Assembly: GCA_035503615.1 (NCBI GenBank) | Contig: DATJTI010000005.1 | Coordinates: forward strand, 31,618-95,617 | Reading direction: 5' to 3' | DNA from: AP-15 sp035503615 | Lineage (GTDB): Bacteria > Pseudomonadota > Alphaproteobacteria > ATCC43930 > CGMCC-115725 | Length of the DNA: 64,000 nt | Shown here: positions 16,840-25,171 of the stretch, piece after piece | How positions within the stretch are numbered: the stretch's first letter is position 1 | Layout: each line of letters starts with the position of its first letter | Notes under the pieces: model-generated | Told to the model about the DNA's origin: nothing | What the model saw: only the letters and a program-made list of their open reading frames with translations | The model's database searches: none | Program-made: the position numbers and the translations under genes

Positions 16840-17160
16840 TCACTCCAACTTGATTTCGATGTCGTCGCCGACGACGCGGACCGGGTAGGTCTTCAGATCT
16901 TCGCTGGCCGGCGGATCGAGCACGGCGCCGGTGCGGATGTCGAAACGCGCCGCGTGCAGCGGGCATTCGATCGTCTCGCCGTCGAGCCAGCCATCGGACA
17001 AATTGGCATAGGCATGGGTGCAGATATTGTCGGTGGCGTACAGGCCGTCGCCGGTGTCGTAGAGCGCGATCGATCGGCCGGCGATTTCGACGCCGATCAC
17101 CTCTCCCGGCGCCAGATCGCCACGGCCGGCGGCACGCACCCAGCCCTTGTCTTCGCTCAT
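16840..17160 (-). CDS. Rieske ferredoxin (non-heme iron oxygenase ferredoxin subunit)
   Basis: 106 residues forming one Rieske [2Fe-2S] domain. Ligands are Cys47/His49 in CTH and Cys66/His69 in CPLH, with 16 residues between the two motifs. Soluble proteins of this kind pass electrons to ring-hydroxylating oxygenases, but no oxygenase alpha subunit lies in the window. It follows the RAM-domain gene by 16 bp on the same strand, so it may act in a redox role set elsewhere. Confidence 0.92.
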   Translation of the reverse strand: MSEDKGWVRAAGRGDLAPGEVIGVEIAGRSIALYDTGDGLYATDNICTHAYANLSDGWLDGETIECPLHAARFDIRTGAVLDPPASEDLKTYPVRVVGDDIEIKLE

Positions 17161-17176
17161 CGGCTCGCCTCGGGAT

Positions 17177-17434
17177 TCAGGGAGATGAATCTTCGGAAAA
17201 TGCCTTGAATGCGATGATCGTAAACGTGTCCTTGACGCCGGGCAAGGTCTGCAGCTGCTCGGTCACGAAATGGCCGATGTCCGCAGTTTCCGGAAGATAA
17301 ACTTTCATCAGCAGATCGTACTGACCGGAGGTGGAATAGACCTCGGAGACCTGCTCGATGTCATTTACCACCTGGTCGGCGACGGCATAAGCCTTGCCAA
17401 GTTCGCATTTGACCATGACGAAAATCGTTTTCAT
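17177..17434 (-). CDS. Stand-alone Lrp/AsnC ligand-binding (RAM) domain protein
   Basis: 85 residues matching only the C-terminal RAM domain of Lrp/AsnC regulators: KTIFVMVKCELGKAYAVADQV, STSGQYDLLMKVYLP and LPGVKDTFTIIAFKAF. There is no helix-turn-helix, so it cannot bind DNA alone. Such single-domain proteins bind amino acids or modulate partner regulators as oligomers. It lies between the DEAD-box helicase and the Rieske gene, all on one strand. Confidence 0.88.
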   Translation of the reverse strand: MKTIFVMVKCELGKAYAVADQVVNDIEQVSEVYSTSGQYDLLMKVYLPETADIGHFVTEQLQTLPGVKDTFTIIAFKAFSEDSSP

Positions 17435-17455
17435 CGCGGTCTCCCGGCGGCATCG

Positions 17456-18919
17456 TCAAGGGCGGGCCACGGTCCGCGGCGGCCGGGCGAGAAAGGCCGG
17501 CAGATCATCGCCGAAGCCGACGATCTTGCGATCATCCGCGGCCACCCGCTCGGTCCGCTGCACGCGGCGCGGCTGCGGCGCGCGCGCGAGGTGCACCGGA
17601 TTGGCGGTGGCCGGTGATGGCGCCGGTGAGCGTGCGGCCCGTGCCGTGGCGGCCCGTGCTGGGGCTGCCCCCGTGGCGGCCGGGCGATCGCGACGCGACG
17701 ATGCCTCCTCGCTGCCGCGCTGCCGCGGGCCGGACGGTGTGCGGCCGGTCGGACGCGAGCCGCGCCCGCGGCGTGCGGAATAATCGAGCTCTGCCGGGGC
17801 GAGGCCGTCGATCGCCACCAGCGGGACGTCCTTGCCGATCAGCTTGACGATCTCGGCGACCGCCTTGCCATCCTCGGGCGCTGCCAGCATGAACGAGCGG
17901 CCGGACAGGCCGGCCCGCCCGGTACGGCCGATGCGATGGACATAATCCTCGGCATGAACCGGCACGTCGAAACAGAAGACGTGGCTCATGCCTTTGATGT
18001 CGAGCCCGCGTGCGGCAACATCGCTGGCCACCAGAAGGCGGACCTCGCCGTTCTTGAACCGCTCGAGCGTTTCGGTTCGCTTTGGCTGCGGCATGTCGCC
18101 GTGCAGCGCCGCGGCATCGAACCCGTGCCGCGTCAGCGATTTGTACAGGATATCGACATCGCGCTTGCGATTGCAGAAGATCAGCGCGTTCTTGACGTCT
18201 TCGGCGGCAATCAGCCGGCGCAACGCCTCACGCTTGTCCTGCGGTTCGACGATGGCGAGCGATTGGATCACGAGTGCCGCCGGCGAGGCGGGCGGGGCCA
18301 CCGACACCTCGACCGGATTGGCCAGAAAGGCATCGGCGAGCTTGCGGATCTCGGCCGGCATCGTCGCCGAGAAGAACAGCGTCTGCCGGTTCTTCGGCAA
18401 CAGGCCGACGATCCGCTCGACATCGGGGATAAAGCCCATATCGAGCATCCGGTCGGCTTCGTCGATGACCAGGATCCGGACATCGGACAACAAGATTTTG
18501 CCCCGCCCCTGCAGGTCGAGCAAGCGGCCGGGGGTCGCGATCAGCACATCGACGCCGCGGTCGAGCTTGCGTTCCTGATCGGCAAAGCTTTCGCCGCCGA
18601 TCAACAGCGCCATCGTCAGGCGATGATATTTGCCATAGAGCTCGAACGAGGCGGCCACCTGGGTTGCCAGCTCTCGGGTCGGTTCGAGGATCAGCGACCG
18701 CGGCATCCGCGCCCGCGAGCGGCCTGCCGCCAGCCGGTCGATCATCGGCAACACAAAGCTCGCGGTCTTGCCGGTCCCGGTTTGGGCGCAGCCCAGCACA
18801 TCCCGCTCGCTTTTGACATGCGGGATCGCCTGTTCCTGGATCGGGGTGGGGTTCGTATAGCCGGCGTCGGAAACTGCCTGAAGGACTTCAGGCGACAGGT
18901 CAAGTTCAGAAAAATCCAT
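17456..18919 (-). CDS. DEAD-box RNA helicase
   Basis: 487 residues with all helicase motifs in order: Q motif (YTNPTPIQEQAIPH), AQTGTGKT, PTRELA, TPGR, DEAD in VIDEADRMLDMGF, SAT, DVAARGLDI and HRIGRTGR. The C-terminal 100 residues are Arg/Ala/Pro/Ser-rich low-complexity sequence typical of RNA-binding tails in RhlE-like members. ATG at 18919 begins MDFSELDL; a TTG nine codons earlier is possible. Likely roles are cold adaptation, ribosome assembly or RNA decay. Confidence 0.93.
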   Translation of the reverse strand: MDFSELDLSPEVLQAVSDAGYTNPTPIQEQAIPHVKSERDVLGCAQTGTGKTASFVLPMIDRLAAGRSRARMPRSLILEPTRELATQVAASFELYGKYHRLTMALLIGGESFADQERKLDRGVDVLIATPGRLLDLQGRGKILLSDVRILVIDEADRMLDMGFIPDVERIVGLLPKNRQTLFFSATMPAEIRKLADAFLANPVEVSVAPPASPAALVIQSLAIVEPQDKREALRRLIAAEDVKNALIFCNRKRDVDILYKSLTRHGFDAAALHGDMPQPKRTETLERFKNGEVRLLVASDVAARGLDIKGMSHVFCFDVPVHAEDYVHRIGRTGRAGLSGRSFMLAAPEDGKAVAEIVKLIGKDVPLVAIDGLAPAELDYSARRGRGSRPTGRTPSGPRQRGSEEASSRRDRPAATGAAPARAATARAARSPAPSPATANPVHLARAPQPRRVQRTERVAADDRKIVGFGDDLPAFLARPPRTVARP

Positions 18920-19047
18920 TGAGAAGTTGTAGCCTTTTTGTAACAATTAGTTGCGCATGCGCTTGACGCCTAGATCGGGTCTGGGCAACGGCATGTCAAA
19001 CATTTTCTGCTCGCGATCCATGCTGTCAGAACAGGGCAGCACCCCGT

Positions 19048-19317
19048 TTAGCGCCGGCGGTATTGCGGCCGCGGCGCCATCGGCGGTGCCGCGCGTTCGT
19101 CCTTGTGGCGGAAATTGATCCGCCCCTTCGACAGGTCATAGGGCGTCATCTCGACCGTGACCCGGTCGCCGGCGAGGATCCTGATGCGATTTTTCTTCAT
19201 TCGCCCCGACGAATAGGCGAGCGTCTCGTGCCCGTTGTCGAGGCGCACCCGGAAGCGGGCATCGGGCAACAGTTCGAGCACCATGCCCTCGAATTCGATC
19301 AGGTCTTCCTTGGCCAA
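19048..19317 (-). CDS. infA: Translation initiation factor IF-1, with TTG start
   Basis: 89 residues with the S1-like OB fold of IF-1: AKEDLIEFEGMVLELLP, VRLDNGHETLAYSSGRMKKNRIRILAGD and VEMTPYDLSKGRINFRHK. A basic tail (APRPQYRRR) adds about 17 residues to the usual 72. No ATG is available; TTG at 19317 is preceded by GGGAGGAGAG at correct spacing. It follows the cold-shock gene on the same strand with a terminator-like hairpin between. The divergent tail and neighbour suggest it may be a second, stress-related IF-1 copy. Confidence 0.9.
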   Translation of the reverse strand: MAKEDLIEFEGMVLELLPDARFRVRLDNGHETLAYSSGRMKKNRIRILAGDRVTVEMTPYDLSKGRINFRHKDERAAPPMAPRPQYRRR

Positions 19318-19339
19318 ACAGCTCTCCTCCCAAAAGCGA

Positions 19340-19361
19340 CGGGGGCACCGCAGCGCCCCCG
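19340..19361 (-). terminator. Intrinsic terminator or attenuator between csp and infA
   Basis: On the minus strand CGGGGGC, loop of eight, GCCCCCG forms a 7-bp GC stem followed by TCGCTTTT. It is after the cold-shock gene and before the infA SD, so it would end most csp transcripts and let some read into infA. Confidence 0.6.
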
Positions 19362-19381
19362 CACAGATTTTGTTGTCCCCT

Positions 19382-19588
19382 TCAGACCGGGCGCAGATTG
19401 ACCGCGGAGACCCGGCCGCGCTGGCCCTGTTCGAGCTCATAGCTGAGCTTTTGGCCCTCACGCAAATTGTCGATGCCGGCGCGCTCGACCGCAGAGATGT
19501 GAACAAAGACGTCGGCGCCACCGTTTTCGGGCTGGATGAACCCATAGCCCTTTTGCGCATTGAACCACTTGACCGTACCGGTCGCCAT
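19382..19588 (-). CDS. CspA-family cold-shock protein
   Basis: 68 residues, a single cold-shock domain: GTVKWFNAQKGYGFIQPENGG contains RNP1 (KGYGFI), and DVFVHIS is RNP2. It is a nucleic-acid chaperone that melts RNA secondary structure. ATG at 19588 has GGAG about nine bases upstream; a longer frame to 19792 is not supported. The upstream 260 bp (19589-19851) contains no gene and may hold a long regulatory leader, including a small hairpin at 19620-19633. Confidence 0.95.
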   Translation of the reverse strand: MATGTVKWFNAQKGYGFIQPENGGADVFVHISAVERAGIDNLREGQKLSYELEQGQRGRVSAVNLRPV

Positions 19589-19807
19589 TAGCAGTAACTC
19601 CAAGTAGCAGATAGGCCGCTGCGCGATTGCGCAACGCATCGGACTTCGATTGGCTCGGGAGACACGGTCGGACGATCGCACACGAACGCTAGGCCGGGAA
19701 GCCGAACCCAAACGGGTCGACGTTGGTCTAGGTAGGCAGGTTTTCGGCCCCGCGCAAGGAGTCTTATCGACCCGCAGCGACGGCGGCGGCACTTTCGACC
19801 GGTCAGC

Positions 19808-19845
19808 CGGCTCCGCGGCCGAATTCGCGGCTTCGCGGCCGAATT
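19808..19845. repeat. 20-bp tandem duplication downstream of parE
   Basis: CGGCTCCGCGGCCGAATT at 19808-19825 and CGGCTTCGCGGCCGAATT at 19828-19845 differ at one base. They begin a few bases after the parE stop, on the downstream side. Confidence 0.75.
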
Positions 19846-19851
19846 TATCGG

Positions 19852-21846
19852 CTACAAATCGAGGTCGCGGACAAAGCGTGCGTTCTTCTGGATGTACTCG
19901 AAGCGCAGTTCGGGGCGGCGCCCCATCAGCGTCTCAACCAGCGCCCGCGTGCCGCTGCACGGCAGCGGCGCCAGCCGCTCGCCAGCCGCATCCGCCTCCG
20001 TGGCGATGCTGACGCGCAACAGGGTGCGCCGCGCCGGGTCCATCGTCGTCGCCTTCAGATAGCGCGCCGGCATCTCGCCGAGCCCCTTGAAACGGCTGAC
20101 CTCGATCTTGCCGCGACCGGTGAAGCCGGTGCGCAGCAATTCGTCGCGATGTATGTCGTCGCGGGCGTAATGCGTGACCTCGCCCTGGGTCAGCCGGTAG
20201 AGCGGCGGCAGCGCCAGATAGAGATGGCCATGGTCGATCAGTCGCGGCATCTCGTGAAAGAAGAATGTCATCAACAGCGCGGCGATATGGGCGCCATCGA
20301 CATCGGCGTCGGTCATGATCACGACCCGCTCGTAGCGCAGCGCCTCCTCGCGGTATTGCGCGCGCGCGCCGCAGCCGAGCGCCAGAACGATGTCCGACAG
20401 CTCCTGGTTGGCGCGCATCTTGTCGGCCGAAGCACTCGCCACGTTCAGAATCTTGCCGCGCAATGGCAGGATCGCCTGGGTTTCGCGATCGCGGGCCTGC
20501 TTGGCCGAACCGCCGGCGCTGTCGCCCTCGACGAGAAAGATTTCGGTGCCCTCGGCCGCCGCGCGGCTGCAATCGGCGAGCTTGCCCGGCAGGCGCAGCT
20601 TGCGCGTCGCGGTCTTGCGCGCCAGCTCGCGTTGCTGGCGGCGCCGCTGCCGCTCCTCGGCGCGCTCGACGATACGGTCGAGCAAGGCGCGGGCGGTTGC
20701 CGGGTCGGCACCGAGCCAGTGATCGAAATGGTCCTTGACCGCGGTCTCGACCAGCCGCGTCGCCTCGGCCGAGGTCAGGCGCTCTTTGGTCTGCCCCTGA
20801 AATTGCGGGTCGCGGATGAACAGCGACAACAGCATCGCTGCCCCGCCGCTGACGTCCTCGCCGGCGGCCTGGCCGGCGCGGCGATTGCCGATGAACTCGC
20901 CATAGCCTTTAAGAGCGCGCAGCAGCGCATTGCGCAATCCGGTTTCGTGGGTTCCGCCCTCCGGCGTCGGGATCGTGTTGCAGTAGGAATGGCTGAACCC
21001 GGCCTCTTCATCCGCCGGCCATGCCACCGCCCATTCGACCTTGCCGCCATCGGCGAGAGCCGCCTGCCCGATGAACGGCCGCGGCGTCAGCATCGGCTGG
21101 CCGTCGAGGCTCGCTGCCAAGAAGTCGCCGAGCCCACCCGGGAAATGCAGCCGGGCCTCGGCCGGGACCCCTTGCGGCAACGGCACCGATGCGTCGCAGC
21201 TCCAGCGGATTTCGAGACCGCCGAAGAGATACGCCTTCGACCGCGCCATGCGATAAAGCACCGCCGGACGGAAGCCGACCGCGCCGAAAATCTCCGGGTC
21301 GGGATGAAACCTCAGGGCCGTGCCGCGTCGATTGCTGACCGTGCCGCGATCCTCGAGCCCGCCCTGCGGCACGCCGCGGCGATAACTCTGGCGCCACAGC
21401 CGCCGGTCGCGTGCGACCTCGACTTCGAGGCCGTCGCTCAGCGCGTTCACCACCGACACGCCGACCCCATGCAGACCGCCCGCGGTGCGATAGGCTTCGC
21501 CACCAAACTTGCCGCCGGCATGCAACGTCGTCAGGATGATCTCGAGCGCAGGCTTGTCCGGAAAGCGTGGATGCGGATCGACCGGAATTCCGCGGCCATT
21601 GTCGCGCACAGAGAGCCAGTTGCCGGCATCGAGCGCGATCTCGATGCGCGAAGCGTGGCCGGCCACCGCCTCGTCCATCGCGTTGTCGAGCACCTCGGCA
21701 GCGAGGTGGTGCAGACCGCGCTCACCGGTGTCGCCGATAAACATGCCCGGGCGGCGGCGTACCGGTTCGAGCCCTTCGAGAACCTCGATGTCTTTCGCCG
21801 AATAGCTGCCGGCAGGTGCTGCCGGCGAGTCGAACAGATCGCGCAT
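19852..21846 (-). CDS. parE: DNA topoisomerase IV subunit B
   Basis: 664 residues, GHKL ATPase plus TOPRIM domain. Motifs visible: LDNAMDEAVAGH and DNGRGIPVDPHP (ATP site), GLHGVGVSVVNALS, and the TOPRIM residues in VEGDSAGGSAKQARDR, LPLRGKILNV and DADVDGAHI. Topoisomerase IV decatenates chromosomes with ParC, which is not in the window. The start MRDLFDSP and the length near 650 fit ParE rather than GyrB (about 800). Confidence 0.94.
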   Translation of the reverse strand: MRDLFDSPAAPAGSYSAKDIEVLEGLEPVRRRPGMFIGDTGERGLHHLAAEVLDNAMDEAVAGHASRIEIALDAGNWLSVRDNGRGIPVDPHPRFPDKPALEIILTTLHAGGKFGGEAYRTAGGLHGVGVSVVNALSDGLEVEVARDRRLWRQSYRRGVPQGGLEDRGTVSNRRGTALRFHPDPEIFGAVGFRPAVLYRMARSKAYLFGGLEIRWSCDASVPLPQGVPAEARLHFPGGLGDFLAASLDGQPMLTPRPFIGQAALADGGKVEWAVAWPADEEAGFSHSYCNTIPTPEGGTHETGLRNALLRALKGYGEFIGNRRAGQAAGEDVSGGAAMLLSLFIRDPQFQGQTKERLTSAEATRLVETAVKDHFDHWLGADPATARALLDRIVERAEERQRRRQQRELARKTATRKLRLPGKLADCSRAAAEGTEIFLVEGDSAGGSAKQARDRETQAILPLRGKILNVASASADKMRANQELSDIVLALGCGARAQYREEALRYERVVIMTDADVDGAHIAALLMTFFFHEMPRLIDHGHLYLALPPLYRLTQGEVTHYARDDIHRDELLRTGFTGRGKIEVSRFKGLGEMPARYLKATTMDPARRTLLRVSIATEADAAGERLAPLPCSGTRALVETLMGRRPELRFEYIQKNARFVRDLDL

Positions 21847-22022
21847 CAGGCCAATATATTGGCGAGAGCCGGCGGCGCAAGCAGCATTCGGTGGCGATGG
21901 CGCGCCCGACGACTAAATCTTGACGACGGACGGCGGCGAGCTTCGATCCCTGCCGGCTTTGTCGCTGCTGCGGTGCTCGCTCGGGAACCCGGCGGCAGGG
22001 TGCGGGGTTTGTACCTACGGGG

Positions 22023-22229
22023 ATGATGACCAACGAGCGCAAGATCTGGGAAGCGGCATTGCTTCTCGTCCGCCAGCACGGTGCAGCCGCCGGTGCGGTT
22101 GCTCGCGCCGAGGCGTGCCGGCAACGCGGCCAGGACGATCCGCTGACCTGCGTCGTCTGGTGCTGGATCGCCCGCTCGGTCGCCGAATTGCTGCGCCCGG
22201 TCCCGGGGCGGGGTGAACGGGTGCATTGA
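22023..22229 (+). CDS. Small DUF6961-like protein
   Basis: A 68-residue protein reading TNERKIWEAALLLVRQHGAAA at the start and VVWCWIARSVAELLR near the end, matching my memory of the DUF6961 family of small alphaproteobacterial proteins. Function is unknown. It is divergent from parE; two adjacent ATGs (22023, 22026) are possible starts behind a G-rich stretch. Confidence 0.7.
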   Translation: MMTNERKIWEAALLLVRQHGAAAGAVARAEACRQRGQDDPLTCVVWCWIARSVAELLRPVPGRGERVH

Positions 22230-22307
22230 GGCTTGCGTCGTGTCTCGTTAACCTCGCGATAAGGCCGCCGATACCCGTCGGCGCCGGTTGCGATCGGAGA
22301 AACCGCG

Positions 22308-22808
22308 ATGGCGGGAAAGCTGCTGGGCCGGCTCCGCGGTAAGGGGCATTCGACCGAGGGATCGTTCGCCCTGTCGCTGAGCGAGGCGGAATGGCGCAGC
22401 CGGTTGTCGGTGCCGCAGTACCGGGTGTTGCGCGAGCATGGCACCGAGAGCCCCGGGTCAAGCGCACTCGACAAGGAATACGGCGCGGGCTTCTATCATT
22501 GCGCCGGCTGCGGCCAAGCGTTGTTCTCGTCCGCCACCAAGTTCGACAGCGGCACCGGCTGGCCGAGCTTTTATGCGCCGCTGGCTGACGCGATCGAGAC
22601 CTCGACCGATCGCGGCCTCTTCATGGTGCGCACCGAGGTGCATTGCCGCCGGTGCGGCGGCCATCTCGGCCACGTTTTCGATGACGGCCCGCAGCCGACC
22701 GGGCAGCGCTATTGCATGAATGGTGTGTCGCTGGCGTTTCACCGGGGTGAGACGCTGCCCACACCGGCTGCCGGGGCCGGCGGGGAGGAGGAATCCGGTC
22801 CGGCGTAG
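22308..22808 (+). CDS. msrB: Peptide-methionine (R)-S-oxide reductase
   Basis: 166 residues. Zinc ligands are Cys65/Cys68 (CAGC) and Cys113/Cys116 (CRRC); GTGWPSFY is present, and the catalytic Cys136 sits in RYCMNGVSLAF. It reduces methionine-R-sulfoxide in proteins using thioredoxin. An N-terminal extension of about 20 residues (KLLGRLRGKGH) precedes the core. The 3-prime end overlaps the end of the MarR gene on the other strand by 70 bp. Confidence 0.94.
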   Translation: MAGKLLGRLRGKGHSTEGSFALSLSEAEWRSRLSVPQYRVLREHGTESPGSSALDKEYGAGFYHCAGCGQALFSSATKFDSGTGWPSFYAPLADAIETSTDRGLFMVRTEVHCRRCGGHLGHVFDDGPQPTGQRYCMNGVSLAFHRGETLPTPAAGAGGEEESGPA

Positions 22809-23278
22809 CAGCCGCGCTGGGCCGGGGCATCATCGTTTCGCGACAGCGCGCGCAAATCGGCGCGCAATCTGTCGGGGCTGCGGGCGAGCCCTGCTTCGAC
22901 AACCGCGTGCTCCCGTTGCCAGACCGGGTAGGCGGCGCTGAGCAATGTCCTCCCGGCCGCGGTCAGGCTCAGCCGGCGGGTGCGGCGGTCGCGCTCGCCG
23001 AAATTCACCGCGACGAGACCGCGGCGTTGCAGCGGTTTTAGGTTGGCGGTCAGGGTTGTCCGATCCATCGCCAATACCGCCGCAACTTCGGCCATACCGG
23101 GCGGTGCCGGGCGATTGAGCGACATCAACAGCGAAAACTGGCCGCTGGTCAGCCCGAGCGGCCGCATCGCCTCGTCGAAATGGCGCGCGACAGCGCGTGC
23201 CGCGCGCTGCAGGTGCAGACACAGGCAAGTATCGCGCACAGCGCGGGTGACATCGATCGACAGGGTCTCGCTTGACAT
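22739..23278 (-). CDS. MarR family transcriptional regulator
   Basis: 179 residues, winged helix-turn-helix: LGLTSGQFSLLMSLNRP, MAEVAAVLAMDRTTLTANLKPLQRRGLV (recognition helix) and the wing FGERDRRTRRLSLT. A disordered tail of about 35 residues (APAQRGCYAGPDSSSPP onward) is read from sequence overlapping msrB in antisense. It is divergent from the VOC protein gene with a strong palindrome between them, so it probably represses both itself and that gene. Confidence 0.9.
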   Translation of the reverse strand: MSSETLSIDVTRAVRDTCLCLHLQRAARAVARHFDEAMRPLGLTSGQFSLLMSLNRPAPPGMAEVAAVLAMDRTTLTANLKPLQRRGLVAVNFGERDRRTRRLSLTAAGRTLLSAAYPVWQREHAVVEAGLARSPDRLRADLRALSRNDDAPAQRGCYAGPDSSSPPAPAAGVGSVSPR

Positions 23279-23285
23279 GAGCCAA

Positions 23286-23307
23286 GATATGTTGATATCA
23301 ACGTATC
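23286..23307. promoter_or_regulatory. MarR-type palindromic operator
   Basis: A 22-bp palindrome, GATAT-GTTGATATCAAC-GTATC, broken at one base pair, with a perfect 12-bp core at 23291-23302. It lies 7 bp upstream of the MarR start codon and upstream of the divergent VOC gene. TTGATATCAA cores are common for MarR-family dimers. Confidence 0.78.
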
Positions 23308-23363
23308 AGTCAACCGGATCGGCACGGCGACGGGTCGTGCCGCAAGGACGGGAAAAGGCGGTG

Positions 23364-23777
23364 ATGCAGCTTCAATCCTATCTGTTCTTTGGCGGAAAAT
23401 GCGAAGAAGCGATCGAATTTTACCGCAAGACGGTCGGCGCCGAGGTCGGGACGCTGATGCGGTTCAAGGACTGCCCCGAGCCGCCGCCCTCCGGCACGTT
23501 CCCGCCCGGCTCCGAGAACAAAATCATGCATGCGAGCCTGCGCATCGGCGACACCGACGTCCTGGCCTCCGATGGCGACTGCTCGCAGCCGGCGAGCTTC
23601 GCCGGCTTCGCCCTGACTTTGACGGTGCCGAACGAAGCTGAGGCCGACCGCCTGTTTGCGGCACTCGCCGCTGGCGGGCAGGTGCGGATGCCGCTCGGCA
23701 AGACGTTCTTCTCGCCGCGTTTCGGCATGCTCGCCGACCGCTTCGGGGTGGCGTGGATGATCCTCGTGCACCACTAA
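23364..23777 (+). CDS. VOC family protein (PhnB/glyoxalase-like)
   Basis: 137 residues of the PhnB-like subgroup of vicinal-oxygen-chelate proteins: LQSYLFFGGKCEEAIEFYRKTVGAEV, MHASLRIGDTDVLASD and the end FFSPRFGMLADRFGVAWMI. Members bind metals and act as glyoxalases, resistance proteins or unknowns. ATG at 23364 has AAAAGG six bases upstream. The divergent MarR gene and operator suggest inducible expression. Confidence 0.88.
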   Translation: MQLQSYLFFGGKCEEAIEFYRKTVGAEVGTLMRFKDCPEPPPSGTFPPGSENKIMHASLRIGDTDVLASDGDCSQPASFAGFALTLTVPNEAEADRLFAALAAGGQVRMPLGKTFFSPRFGMLADRFGVAWMILVHH

Positions 23778-23780
23778 GAT

Positions 23781-23811
23781 ACCCGCACCCTTCGCTGGCG
23801 AGAGGGTGGGT
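23781..23811 (+). terminator. Weak hairpin after the VOC gene
   Basis: CACCCT and AGGGTG form a 6-bp stem extended by ACC/GGT around a bulge, with an 11-nt loop, just after the VOC stop. There is no U-tract, so an intrinsic terminator is doubtful. The rest of 23812-23950 shows nothing else. Confidence 0.35.
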
Positions 23812-23950
23812 CATCGCCATCGATCGGCACGCGCCCCGCTCGCACCCGGCGACCCGCCTGAAATTCCCGCCATCCCAAGGCATCAGGGGCCGGTGCTTGC
23901 AAACGCGGCAGCAGCTTGGTCTGATCGCTTGCCCCTCGGGGAGATGCGCG

Positions 23951-24967
23951 ATGACCTTGCCTTCCGCCAGCCGCTTCCGCTTCGCCGGTGATCTCGTGAT
24001 CTGCCGCATCCTGAACGGGATGTGGCAGGTGTCGGGTGGACATGGTGTGATCGACCCGGGACGCGCCATCGACGAGATGTTCGCCTATCACGATGACGGG
24101 TTCACGACCTGGGATCTTGCCGATCATTACGGCCCGGCCGAGGATTTCATCGGTGCCTTTCGTCGCCGCTTTGCCGCCGAGCGCGGTGCCGGGCGGCTGG
24201 GCGAAATCCAGGCCTTCACGAAGTGGGTGCCGCATCCGGGGCCGATGACGCGGCGCGTTGTCGAGGAGGCAGTCGGCATCTCGTTGCGACGGATGGGGGT
24301 CGCGAGCCTCGACCTGTTGCAGTTCCATTGGTGGGATTACCGTGACCCGCGCTATCTCGACGCCCTGCGGCATCTCGCCGACCTGCAGCGCGAAGGCGGG
24401 ATCCGCCATCTGGCGCTGACCAATTTCGACACCGAACGGCTGCAGGTGATCGCCGATCACGGCATCCCGATCGTCTCGAACCAGGTGCAGTATTCACTGG
24501 TCGACCGCCGGCCCGAGGTGCTGATGGCAGGGTTCTGTGCCGGTCATCAAACGACCCTCCTGGCCTACGGCACGCTGCTCGGCGGGCTGTTGTCGGAGAC
24601 CTATCTTGGCCGTCCCGAGCCGCGCCGGTCCGAACTCGCAACCGCATCACTGCAGAAATACAAGCAGATGATCGATGCCTGGGGCGGCTGGCCATTGTTC
24701 CAGGAATTGCTTGCCGTGCTGCACCGGATCGCCGACCGGCACGGTGTCGGCATCGCCAATATCGGTCTGCGCTATGTGCTCGACCGGCCGGCGGTGGCCG
24801 GCGTCATCGTCGGGACCAGGCTCGGCGTGGCGCAGCATCGCGCCGACAACGCGCGCACCCTCGCCGTGACACTCGATGCGGCCGATCATGGGGCGATCGA
24901 GGCGGTGTTGGCGAAATCACGCGACCTGATGCAGGTGATCGGCGATTGCGGCGACGAGTACCGCTAG
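23951..24967 (+). CDS. Aldo/keto reductase
   Basis: 338 residues, TIM-barrel aldo/keto reductase. Catalytic residues fit the family: Asp in TTWDLADHYG, Lys in QAFTKWV, His in LLQFHWWDY; later IVSNQVQYSLVDRR and the cofactor segment VAGVIVGTRLGVAQH. Start ATG at 23951 follows GGGGAG at eight bases. A Tyr four residues after the first Asp (DHY) serves as the general acid. It reduces an aldehyde or ketone with NAD(P)H; substrate unknown. Confidence 0.9.
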   Translation: MTLPSASRFRFAGDLVICRILNGMWQVSGGHGVIDPGRAIDEMFAYHDDGFTTWDLADHYGPAEDFIGAFRRRFAAERGAGRLGEIQAFTKWVPHPGPMTRRVVEEAVGISLRRMGVASLDLLQFHWWDYRDPRYLDALRHLADLQREGGIRHLALTNFDTERLQVIADHGIPIVSNQVQYSLVDRRPEVLMAGFCAGHQTTLLAYGTLLGGLLSETYLGRPEPRRSELATASLQKYKQMIDAWGGWPLFQELLAVLHRIADRHGVGIANIGLRYVLDRPAVAGVIVGTRLGVAQHRADNARTLAVTLDAADHGAIEAVLAKSRDLMQVIGDCGDEYR

Positions 24968-24976
24968 TGGTCCGAT

Positions 24977-25003
24977 CGAAACGCATGGTTCCCAAGCGTT
25001 TCG
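24977..25003. other. Perfect 8-bp inverted repeat after the aldo/keto reductase
   Basis: CGAAACGC (24977-24984), 11-nt loop, GCGTTTCG (24996-25003). It starts ten bases past the reductase stop. No U-run follows on either strand; it could be a Rho-assisted terminator, RNA-stabilising hairpin or operator. The remaining 25004-25171 shows no gene. Confidence 0.5.
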
Positions 25004-25171
25004 TCAATCGGCCCACCAGGCTGACAGGTTGGCGGTGCGGTTCAGCTCACGGACCGGGACCATCTGTCAGCATCGCACCACTAGCGCCGGCGAACGACCC
25101 GCACGACAATCACTCTTCGCCACCGGTGCATTGCCTCCCGAGCCCGGTGCAATCCAGACGGAGAGGGTGAA

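Noticed and set aside
20149..22026. 625-codon plus-strand frame
   Set aside because: Antisense to parE; no motif or SD, and its composition is a mirror of the ParE codons.
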